This document shows positions 55,846-64,000 of a DNA stretch of 64,000 bases, in pieces. Position 1 is the first letter of the stretch. Each line of letters starts with the position of its first letter. A program made the translations under genes and the position numbers. The notes under the pieces are model-generated. The model made no database searches and had not been told where the DNA came from. It saw only the letters and a list, made by a program, of their open reading frames with translations. This stretch comes from Dermanyssus gallinae (taxonomy: Eukaryota; Arthropoda; Arachnida; Mesostigmata; Dermanyssidae), in contig QVRM01003993.1 in assembly GCA_003439945.1 (NCBI GenBank), forward strand, positions 1 through 64,000, in the 5' to 3' direction.

Positions 55846-56785
55846 TCGCCCCTCTGTAAAGGAGCAGTAGAGTAAGCGGTAGCTTTGGGACATAATCGCT
55901 CGGCTAGTGCTGTTGCTCGCTGGCGCCAGTATTCCGAGAGCGGCTGGCCATCTTAATGGACTCGAGAGAATTGAAGCTTTTCCAGCCGGAACGCTGTGCG
56001 ATTCGGTGACTTCGTGGAGCTTCGCCTGTGGCGGCTCGTTAACCGCCCTCCCCCTCCGCTCCGTCCCCATCAGCAAGGCTTTCTATTTAGAGACCAACGA
56101 GTGGCCAGAGAAAGGCTAACGAGAAGAACAAAGTTTTGCTGAGTCTATGTTGAGAGTGCTTTCCTTTGACGTATCGGGTCCGAAACTAAACGATAGAGCC
56201 ATTTGACTTATTAGAGTTCCTCGGATTGGCCAAGCAGAGCCAGTCAGTCATTAGAAACGTCAAAACGTTCATTGTGGAACCACCATCTGATAGGGCTGTG
56301 TGGCACATCTCACTCTAAAGGGCGTTAAGCAGATAACCAGCTTTAGCACGACAAGGCCAGAAGAAAGACGAAACTAGAGGGCTGCTCATTGTCGGCCCAT
56401 CTTAAAGTTCCATCCGACCTTCTAAACGATATGACCTGAATCAGGTATTTACTTTTAATGATATATATAAATATATATATATATTTTTTTCTTTGACGTT
56501 CGGACGTTAAAATGTGCGAACGTGGTTTAGATGACGCACAATTAGTACGGCGTCACGTGGCTCGTATGCCACGGTTTGACTTGGCAGTGGTCCAGTAGGA
56601 TCGCCATTATTTTGTGCTTCGTCCGAGATTAAAAAGAGTTCCATTGGTGAACTGTGAGGTGCCGTTCAGTTTATCGGTTTTCCTGTGGATTATTGTTTTT
56701 GTTACTCATCCTCAATAACAGACACGTGGCACGGTTTCTGTTCCGTCAAGTTACACGTGGAACCGCTCAGATCGGTATATATATA
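55846..56785. other. Unassigned sequence
   Basis: A 70-codon plus-strand frame at 55907-56119 lies in GC-richer DNA without motifs. An AT run lies near 56460-56482. Nothing else is recognised. Confidence 0.35.
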
Positions 56786-58074
56786 CAGGTAGTTCAATAA
56801 GTTCTGAGAATGATAACCAAGAATTTTCCAAATCATGTTTTTAAATTTATCTTATTCGATATACTCCCCGAGATGCTCAATACACTTTTCCCACCAAGAT
56901 TTCAGAGCTTTTATACCTCTTAAGTAGAATTCCGCGTCTTTAGACTGAAAATAGGCATTGACAGCAGCCTTAACCTCTTCATTGCTGGAAAAACGCTTTC
57001 CACCGAGACTATGATTCAAATGTCCGAAGAGGAAATAATCAGAGGGGGCCAGGTCTGGAGAATAGAAAGGTTGTTCAATAAGTTCGAACCTCAGTTGGGC
57101 CAGTTTTGCCGATGCTTGCCGGGACTTGTGTGCAGGAGCATTGTCCTGGTAAAACAGGACAACCTTCTTCTGCAAAGCGGGCCGTTTCACGATGAGTTCT
57201 TGCTAAAGGCAGTCTAACAGTCTTGCCTAATATTCTCCTGTGATCGTTTTACCGCTCTCAAGGTAGTCGACCAGCATTATTCTACGTTGGTCTTAAAAAA
57301 CTGTAGTCATCACCTTTCCGGTCAATGCCGTTGTCCGCACCCTCTTCGGAGGTCCTTCATCAGGTGCACACCATTGGCAAGATGCTTCTTGGGTCTCGGG
57401 AGTGTAGTGATGGACCCAGCTTTCATCGACGGTCATGAATCTGCGCCAAAAATCCGATGGATTGTTCGACATCTTGGCCAAATTTTGCTGTGAAGCGAAA
57501 ACAGGCGCGTTTTTTTGGCCTTGGTTGAGCAAATGCGGCAGCCAATTTTCTCTGAGCTCTTTCATCTTCAAGTTTTTGTGCAGGATGAAATGCACACTAC
57601 CCAAACTGATCCCCAAGGCCTCCGCTATCTCCCTAATGTTCACTCGCTTATCTGCGGCAACGATTTTCCGCACCTTCTCCACGTTTTCCTAATCAGTTGC
57701 CGTTTTTGGGCGTTTTGAACGTAGTTCATCCCGGTGCTCTTGCGACCTCTTTTTAACTCATTCTTCCAGTTGGAAACAGTGGCAAAACATGGCGCAGAGT
57801 CACCGTACACCTCGTCTAACTCAGTTTTCACTTGGGTCGCATTCCAACCTTTGAAATAAAATGCTTGATAACCATTCGAAACTCTTTCTTCTCTATTTTT
57901 CAAAATCACGCCGATACGTTGCACGGGAAAAGCGATCAAACGAAATCGCAACGGCCAATCACCATAATATTTTGACTGCTGGCAGTCGAAAAGTTGCAGT
58001 TCCTAATAGCGGTGGAAGCGCGCCAAAATTCGAATTCTAAAAAGCTCATTCTAAGAACCTATTTAAACTACCTG
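56786..58074 (-). mobile_element. Mariner transposon, copy 2 (1289 bp)
   Basis: Terminal inverted repeats lie at 56786-56813 and 58046-58074, flanked by TA on both sides (56784-56785 and 58075-58076). Same family and orientation as the copy at 26.86 kb, with about 95 percent identity by eye. Confidence 0.9.
56852..57940 (-). pseudogene. Mariner transposase, inactivated (copy 2)
   Basis: The minus-strand frames are split. The N-terminal part at 57900-57690 has frameshifts. The middle (57682-57293) holds IAEALGISLGSVHFIL and FMTVDESWVHHYTPET with the first Asp. Stops TAA at 57293-57295 and TAG at 57203-57205 stand at the same positions as in copy 1. The last part (57190-56852) is intact, with FYQDNAPAHKS (second Asp present), YSPDLAPSDYFLFGHL (third Asp) and the C-terminus ending GEYIE. 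A further TAG follows GEY near 57225. Confidence 0.85.
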
Positions 58075-58279
58075 TATATATACATCTGGCGATATAAATA
58101 TGCCAAGCACTATAAGCGAATGTGATACGCGTTCATGGGCCCAAATGCCGCTGTTCGACAAGTTGTGCCTATTACTAGCCTGGACGTACGCACGGATTAA
58201 CATACAGCTGTCGACTATATATTGAAGATTAGCAACAAATCTGCGGGTGTTGAGCAAAGAAGGCAGGGTGTCTGCGCTG
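58075..58279. other. Unassigned short gap
   Basis: Nothing recognised between mariner copy 2 and the Gag relic. Confidence 0.4.
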
Positions 58280-58849
58280 ACTGAGTTGTTGATGAGTTCT
58301 CGGGCCACGATGGTTTTACCGTTGTTACAAGTGAGAAGGTTAAAAAGCTTTCGTACGGAAGCAAAAGCAATTTGATAAGCTGAAAAGCGAGGTCAGTTTA
58401 GCAGAGCATTCGAAGCATTCAGAGCTCGACTCAGGCATAAAAAAAGATCGATATTGCGGTTATCGATGAATATATAAAATTCAAAACAGTTCGCAGTCTA
58501 CTGCGGGAAGGTCGAATCTTAGATTTCACGCCTAAAGAACGTAGACGATATACCGTTTACGGTTTTTTGCCCGGGGCTGGCCCCGTTTACGGTCAAGATT
58601 CAAAGCATCTGTACTTCGCTGACAGAAGAAAAGATTGGGGCAGAGCTAACAAACTTTGGCGTCACAGGTGCCCGGGGAATGTTTGCTTTTTCTGGGCATT
58701 AAAAGAAGCCTTATACAAAAGTGATCAAGCTGACTTTTGACCGTCCACGGCCTTCAGTTGCGGCTATTGCGGCGAACTGCTCACTTTCTAGGGTTTGTCG
58801 TATATGTGGCAGAGAGGGCCAACTAACTGTCGACTAACTCGCACGAGAC

Positions 58850-58887
<38 letters not shown>

Positions 58888-59047
58888 TACGATGCCAAGT
58901 CGCCCAGATTATTACCGCAATTATGCTATTTGAAAGAAAGGGATTGGATCGTGATAGAAGCCAGAACCATCCATTCGGTGCGTGCTATCCAACCGGATGC
59001 ATCTGTCAACGAAACCACGATAATATTGAACCCTATTTTTCAGGGCT
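58280..59047 (+). pseudogene. Gag-like ORF1 relic of the RLE-1 family
   Basis: Block by block the plus strand follows RLE-1 ORF1. DGFTVVTSEKVKKLS near 58300 matches DGFVTVTSRREKKTLS. CTSLTEEKIGAELTNFGV near 58610 matches CLTEEEMLKELAPLGV. VIKLTFDRPRPS near 58720 matches VILQFDRQPP. CRICGREGQ near 58798 is the first half of a zinc knuckle. YLKERDWIVIEARTIHSVRAI near 58930 matches YLKERNRLFLEARTLQQVRV. A (TA)n tract replaces the second and third knuckles. The right end stops a few bases from the 3' end of LINE-C. Confidence 0.65.
58852..58885. repeat. (TA)n tract inside the Gag relic
   Basis: About 17 TA units at the place of the zinc-knuckle array. Confidence 0.85.
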
Positions 59048-59333
59048 AAAGTATTGTTGACCAATCAATCAATCAGGTTTATTGACGTGCCCAACAAGTT
59101 GGCAATCTGTCACCTTTCATTCAAAATATACATAATATACGAGTCTTTGTACCGATCAAAAGTGTGTACGCGATAAAGCAATAAAATTGAGTATAAGTAG
59201 CACAACAGAAGTTTACGAATGTATGCACAAATCAGAAGTGTAAAGCAACAAAATTGAGTAGAAGTAACACAATACAAGTTTAAAACTTTAGAACAACTTA
59301 ATACAAGTTTAATACCTATATAGTAAAATAAGT

Positions 59334-60700
59334 TTAAAACAATTCACTCGGAGTCACTGTTTCTTCGTTCTTCAGCAGTAAGAGAAGATGTCGTTTAAAA
59401 ACAGCGGCCCGGCTTGTATTTCGAAGCGCCAACGGCAGCTCGTTCCAAACCGTGGGCAGCATGTAGGCCAGTGAGTGCCGAAGTAGAGTGAGTCTAAACC
59501 CTGGCACTCTGAGTTGGTTCCTGTAGCGCTGCGAACGTACTGGGGTAAGGACGAAGTCAAAAACACAATCTGAAGGGATTCCATTGTTTTGCACCTTATA
59601 GGCTAGCACGGCTAACTTTAAACGTGTCAGCTGATCAAGCTTGAGAAGCCCGAGCCTGGTGTACCATGGAGTCACACTCGCGCGACGAGGAAGACCTATT
59701 ATGGCTCTAACCGCGTCATTCTGAACGACCTTTAGCTTGTCTAGGGTCGTGGAATACGTGGCGCCCCACAGAGTAATTCCGTAAGTTAGAATTGGTTCCA
59801 TAAGCGCTTTGTAGACACGTACCAGAAGATCCCGCGAAGCCTTGGCTCTCCTCAAACGCACGAGTGAGGCCACCACGGCGTAGCAGACCCTGACACTTGA
59901 TCATACTTGACTGTCCCATTTCATATGCTCGTGTAGCACAATGCCAAGACATTTTGCCTCTGAGCTGAGAGGGATAGCAGAGCCGCCTATTTGGAGGGAG
60001 ATATTACCAGTTTTGAACTTCTGTCTCGATGCCCGTTGTGGGGTGTGGTAAAGAACGAGTGTCGTCTTCGTCGGGTTAACGACAAGACCAAATCTTTGAA
60101 ATAAAGACATGGCCTTCTCAATACCGGTTTCAACGTGCTGAAGATTAAACCTATTATTGGACAATTGGGAGGGTGAGACACGGAACAAAAGAGTGGTGTC
60201 GTCTGCATAAACGATTGGGCGGCAATCTACGTACCTCTCGATGCCCCGCAGGACGAAATTCATGTAGGTGATGAAGATAAAAGGTCCAAGAACCGACCCC
60301 TGGGGCGTACCAGTGGATACAGTTCCCGTCGCAGACCTTAGAGCTCCCACCGCCACAAATTGCCTCCGTCCACTAAGATACGATTTAAACCAAGATGTTA
60401 CTGCTGGTGCGCAGCCTAGTTGCAGGAGCATCTTAAGGAACATAGAGTGGTCGAGGCAGTCGAACGCTTTGGCTACGTCAAGAAATGCACCAAGGCACAT
60501 TTTTCCATCCTCCGCAGCTTTAATGATCTCCCACCATATATGTCCCAATGCCAGCTCAGTTGATCGTGCCTCCCTAAAACCGAATTGATTTTTAGAGAAG
60601 AACTTTAAGTCATTTAAATGGCTTTCCAGCTGTTGTTCAGCAAGCTTTTCAAATACTTTTGAGACGAAACACACTAAGGATATCGGGCGATAATTACCAG
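59334..60700 (-). pseudogene. LINE-C reverse transcriptase and C-terminal region
   Basis: In the minus direction from 60674 the frame has FEKLAEQQLESHL and FGFREARSTELAL. Motif A is FLDVAKAFDCLDH, motif B is TPQGSVLGPFIF, and the catalytic box is VYADDTTLLF, all intact. GLVVNPTKT follows. A TGA at 59901-59903 cuts the frame after KWDSQV. The same frame continues to the stop at 59334 with SLVRLRRAKAS, ILTYGITLWG, and AVRAIIGLPRR, the usual C-terminal block of CR1/L2 elements. The reading frame entering here comes from the upstream ORF after a one-base loss near 60702. Without that loss and the TGA the enzyme would be whole. Confidence 0.85.
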
Positions 60701-63568
60701 GTTGTCCCTCGCGCCTTTACCCTTATACAGCGGAGTTACCGAAGATGTCCTGAGGCGTTCCGGAAACACGCCCGTTTTAATGGAAACATTGAATACGGCA
60801 GCTAGAGGGGCCGCTAAGCTGTCAATGCATTTAGAGTGAAATTTACCCGGCACGTTTCCATCGCTATCGAGTGAGTCTGTCTTTACGTCTTTAGCAGCAA
60901 TTCGCAGTTCCTGAGCTGTAATAGCACTAAAGGAAAATGCGTTGGGCTCGGAGCTCCATAGGTTTGAGATGAAACTGTCAATCGGCTCTTGAGGAGGGAG
61001 CAAGGATGTAGTTTTTCTACCGATAGATGAGAAGAAATCATTCAGTGCGTCCACTATCTCCTGGACCTCCTCGAGTTCCTTCTCTTCGACTAGCAGTCGA
61101 CTCGGCACCGCTCCAGACTTTTTGCTACGGCCGCAGATTTCATTAAGGAAACTCCAGAGCTTGGCAGGGCGGTTACGTACAGCGGCAAACTGTTGTTCGT
61201 AGTAGGTATCCCTAGCCACTTTCAGTTCTACCTTGTACAACACCTGCAATCTCTGAAACGCCTCTTTGTCAACTGCGGACCGTGTGCTAACCCACTGGCG
61301 GCGAGCGCGATCGACAGCATGTCTCAAATTAACCAAATTATTAGTGAACCAAGGCGAGCGGTTTACCTTTTTCGAAGCCCTTCGCTGTCGCAACGGGAAG
61401 CAATCGCTATACAGGAGCCGGAGCTTACCATTGTATGACTCGAAGGCCTCGTTGGGATCAGTTGAGTCGAGAACAGAAGACCAATCCACCCTGGTGAGAC
61501 CGTCTTGAAACCTTCGTTGGCTGTTTTCATTGAATCTCCTATAGAGACTCGCAGCGATCGAACTTGGTTTCATCGTCAACGACGCTAAAGATGCCTTGTT
61601 ACCCGTCAGTGTGATCCCTACTGGGTAATGGTCGGAAAAGACCGTGTCAACGACAAACGGAAGGATACGGACATATCGCTCACAATTGGCAATAGCGACA
61701 TGGTCTATGCACGAACCAAGTGACACTGCATCAGATCTAAGATTAGGACGAGTTATGATATTTATGGCCTGTTCAATGCCCTTGCTAGCAAGTCCAGAGC
61801 AGTATTCAGCACTCACAGATTCGTTACTCAAAATATCGATGTTTGTGTCACCCAGAAGTACACAGGGCAGATCCCCAGTCGTTGTCACAAGGTCGTCTAA
61901 GATATCCATCAGAGTGCCGGCTGACCGGACCTCATTGGAGTACACCCCGACGACATAGCCATAAAAACCAGGGCGGCGAATTTTCAGCCTAATAGCCTGC
62001 ACACTCCCGTCATCACTCGATCGTGTTGTCGATTCCACCAGATCAAGTGCAGAGTGCGCATAGATTGAGAGACCGCCTTCATTTCCTCCAGGTCGGCACA
62101 CAGACACACTAGTGTAGCCTCGTATGTTAAACAAGGCGGCGTCAGGGTCATCAAACCAGGTTTCACTCACCACCACGACATCCCAGTCCACACGTGAGCT
62201 ATCCATAAGAAGCGTGAGATCTTCGAACCTCGTCCCAGATCGGAGGTCCCGTGCATTTACATGCAATCCTGCAAAGCTGGTGTAGCCATCAGAAAGGTCC
62301 TTCAGACAAACCAGCCTACAGAAACGAGAAGCCTCCTGTAGGTCAATATCTTCGAAGGGACTAGTCATGGCGGGGGGATGCCCAACACCAACCGGACCTT
62401 CTGGCGGCGGTCCTTGAGCACCATCCCGCCCACGTCCTCGGAAGTCGCTGAAGAAAGGACGCGCCCTTAAGCCATGTTTTAACCAATATTCGTGAGACAG
62501 CAGTCGGCCAAGATCAGCAACTGGAACCTGGACTTTAAAGGAACAGACGGTCTGTTCCTTCCCATGTCCACCAAGTTGCCAACATCGGACGACCGCAAAA
62601 CCCAACGATTTAATGAACCGTTGGAGATTCATTGGTGTATAGCCAGGGTTACAGCCTCCAAGATACATGGAAGCCGTACCCGGGGCATCCTCCCTATATC
62701 GCTTCCTCGATGAAACATGGATGAAGCCATCCAGACCACCGCCGTCAGATCCATCTGGACAGGGGTCCCCATCCGCCAAACCAGAGTCAACCCGCTCTTT
62801 CTCTTTATCTGCGAGCTCGGTAATGTTGCTCTCGCAGCCAGCAGCATCCACGTCGTTGTTTGACATAATGCTGGCTGCTGTCCTCTCCTTCGGCTGTTCC
62901 TTGGGTGCGTCCTGCAGTTGCGTGTTTTTATTTTGCTTCTTTTTCTTTCTCCTCCTCGCCTTGCTTCGGTCCTTAGGGGACCCGGCCTCTTTGTCCTCCT
63001 TGGCAGTATCGACACTGCCGGCGCCAGACAGAGAGTCACCTTCTTCGTTTGTTTTCAGGGTGGTTCCGTCGCAGGATAAGCCGAGATGCTGCATAAGAAA
63101 GGCAATTTGTCGTTCAATACGGTTGATGGCCAGGGTGTTGTTGGCGACGGCCAGCCTAATCGTTTGTAAGGCGTCTGCTTTTGCGTATTGCATTTTGTCC
63201 CCGTCGGCTGCCTTCCACTTTTCACAGTGGACGCACGTGAAGTTTCGGTTGGTTTCGTCCGGTCTCGCGGGCGCTACCATTGCCCGGCAAACTTTACAGC
63301 GGTCTGGCCTAATGAGGTAGGCAGTAATGTCCGCCTCCGCATCCAGCGACCGCCCCCCCATTCTGCTTCCTATGGCACCACCAGGAGTATCATCTCCATC
63401 CAAGATGCTTTCATCTATACCCTGTGTGAACTCATAAAATGACTTCCTTGGTGTAAGCCGCATCTCGGTATCAGTTCCATTTCTGGTGATGGTGAGAGGA
63501 GTGGTAAACCCCACTCTCCTTCGAACTCTTCCGTTCAAATCCCTACATCCGTTGACCGGCGTTTGCAT
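60674..63568 (-). CDS. LINE-C ORF: ORF1-like domain fused to APE endonuclease
   Basis: This 964-codon frame begins MQTPVNGCRD. Residues 91-115 carry a Cys-rich C..C...C..C element like a partial PHD or zinc ribbon. Residues 145-162 could form a short coiled coil, and 200-215 are strongly basic. Residues 300-372 show the YLGG...SFKV.VP...RPF pattern of CR1/L2 ORF1 proteins. Met401 begins what is usually ORF2. The APE endonuclease covers about 415-655, with Asn438 (LHVNAR), Glu469 (VSETWF), GDTN at 573-576, SCIDHV at 619-624 and SDHYP at 645-649, so all key residues are present. The frame then enters the start of the reverse transcriptase and stops at IARYP because of a one-base loss. Confidence 0.85.
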   Translation of the reverse strand: MQTPVNGCRDLNGRVRRRVGFTTPLTITRNGTDTEMRLTPRKSFYEFTQGIDESILDGDDTPGGAIGSRMGGRSLDAEADITAYLIRPDRCKVCRAMVAPARPDETNRNFTCVHCEKWKAADGDKMQYAKADALQTIRLAVANNTLAINRIERQIAFLMQHLGLSCDGTTLKTNEEGDSLSGAGSVDTAKEDKEAGSPKDRSKARRRKKKKQNKNTQLQDAPKEQPKERTAASIMSNNDVDAAGCESNITELADKEKERVDSGLADGDPCPDGSDGGGLDGFIHVSSRKRYREDAPGTASMYLGGCNPGYTPMNLQRFIKSLGFAVVRCWQLGGHGKEQTVCSFKVQVPVADLGRLLSHEYWLKHGLRARPFFSDFRGRGRDGAQGPPPEGPVGVGHPPAMTSPFEDIDLQEASRFCRLVCLKDLSDGYTSFAGLHVNARDLRSGTRFEDLTLLMDSSRVDWDVVVVSETWFDDPDAALFNIRGYTSVSVCRPGGNEGGLSIYAHSALDLVESTTRSSDDGSVQAIRLKIRRPGFYGYVVGVYSNEVRSAGTLMDILDDLVTTTGDLPCVLLGDTNIDILSNESVSAEYCSGLASKGIEQAINIITRPNLRSDAVSLGSCIDHVAIANCERYVRILPFVVDTVFSDHYPVGITLTGNKASLASLTMKPSSIAASLYRRFNENSQRRFQDGLTRVDWSSVLDSTDPNEAFESYNGKLRLLYSDCFPLRQRRASKKVNRSPWFTNNLVNLRHAVDRARRQWVSTRSAVDKEAFQRLQVLYKVELKVARDTYYEQQFAAVRNRPAKLWSFLNEICGRSKKSGAVPSRLLVEEKELEEVQEIVDALNDFFSSIGRKTTSLLPPQEPIDSFISNLWSSEPNAFSFSAITAQELRIAAKDVKTDSLDSDGNVPGKFHSKCIDSLAAPLAAVFNVSIKTGVFPERLRTSSVTPLYKGKGARDNLVIIARYP

Positions 63569-64000
63569 CCCGGCGCTGCACTACGGCGTTTCTCGTCCTT
63601 AGTGCCACTTTCTCCGTACTCTCTCTCTCTCTCTCTTTCGCTCTCAGCTTCAGCAGCCGGAGAGGTACAGTGACCAAACTTCTTTCACTGACCTATGTCA
63701 ATCACAGTGACGGATCATTACATTGATTGCATAACGATGACAAAACCTACACGGATCACTTCCTCAGATGCAGTAGAAGGTACCGGCCCAAGCTTTACGT
63801 CCGGGCGTAGCTCTGCGACTACACTCGGCCTCTTAGGGCCCAACAGGGTTAACTGTAGCCTAGCCTCGAGCTGACCATCGTCGAGAACGGTCATAGATTC
63901 GCAACAAAAAATGTTGTACCGGATTTTGCCGGCGCTCTGTGCTTTAGCCTTGCAACGACGGTCTTAGCGTGGTGTGCTAGTGATTCCGCTCTGTGCTACG
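63569..64000. other. Probable LINE-C 5' UTR and unassigned flank
   Basis: A (CT)n run lies at about 63619-63636. The remainder has no recognised feature, and the LINE-C 5' border is not visible. Confidence 0.4.

Larger units (their letters stand above)
59062..63568 (-). mobile_element. LINE-C: CR1/L2-like non-LTR retrotransposon
   Basis: A minus-strand element with coding sequence at 63568-59334, about 270 bp of 3' UTR, CAATAAACC, and a terminal (TGAT)3 at about 59066-59080. Domain order is ORF1-like part, APE endonuclease, reverse transcriptase and C-terminal region, typical of the CR1/L2 group. Only one frame change and one internal stop interrupt it, so it is young. The 5' UTR probably runs into 63.6-63.7 kb, where a CT-rich run lies. 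The target duplication was not found. Confidence 0.8.

Overview
The window is repeat-dense metazoan DNA. It has no bacterial gene layout, abundant microsatellites, spaced open frames and many non-LTR retrotransposon and mariner relics. LINEs resembling the R1 clade, together with mariner transposases, make an arthropod the most likely host, but no conserved single-copy gene is visible to fix the taxon. I could not identify a host gene with confidence. A few GC-richer islands (about 9.6-10.7, 14.7-16.6, 28.3-28.9, 30.0-31.8, 43.8-44.2 and 47.4-48.1 kb) look like untranslated or first-exon sequence with trinucleotide repeats.

The centrepiece is an almost complete retrotransposon at about 37.86-42.46 kb, called RLE-1 here. 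ORF1 is a Gag-like protein with three zinc knuckles. It ends in a TAATG overlap with ORF2. ORF2 has a C2H2 finger, a reverse transcriptase with a YLDD active site, and a C-terminal CCHC plus RPD...D endonuclease of the restriction-like (R2/R4/NeSL-type) class. It is broken by one frame change at an A8 run and ends in (AT)n. As far as I know, restriction-like-endonuclease elements usually carry a single ORF, so a Gag-type ORF1 coupled by stop-start overlap is the most unusual thing here. Relics of the same or related families lie at 0.1-0.6, 17.7-19.9, 49.5-50.2, 50.2-50.5, 52.3-52.9 and, for the Gag, 58.3-59.05 kb.

Other families, with labels used only here: LINE-A (5.4, 12.7-13.8, 35.3-36.4 kb); LINE-B (33.4-37.4, 44.5-44.8, 54.5-55.7 kb); LINE-C, a CR1/L2-like element with APE endonuclease, on the minus strand at 59.06-63.57 kb, nearly intact with one frameshift and one stop; LINE-D (20.8-22.9 kb); LINE-E (11.5-14.4 kb, minus); R1-like pieces (7.1-7.7, 33.2-33.4, 50.6-51.6 kb). 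There are two 1.29-kb mariners with TIRs and TA target sites (26.86-28.15 and 56.79-58.07 kb) plus older mariner relics at 25.1, 25.8-26.7 and 32.6-33.2 kb.

The layout records successive insertions. LINE-A copies sit inside LINE-E (13-bp target duplication) and inside LINE-B (14-bp duplication). Two LINE-B 3' ends lie in tandem separated by (AT)n. Three 5'-truncated endonuclease ends at 17.7-19.9 kb abut long (AAT)n tracts. A 41-bp minisatellite, several inverted repeats and a three-copy short repeat add further structure.
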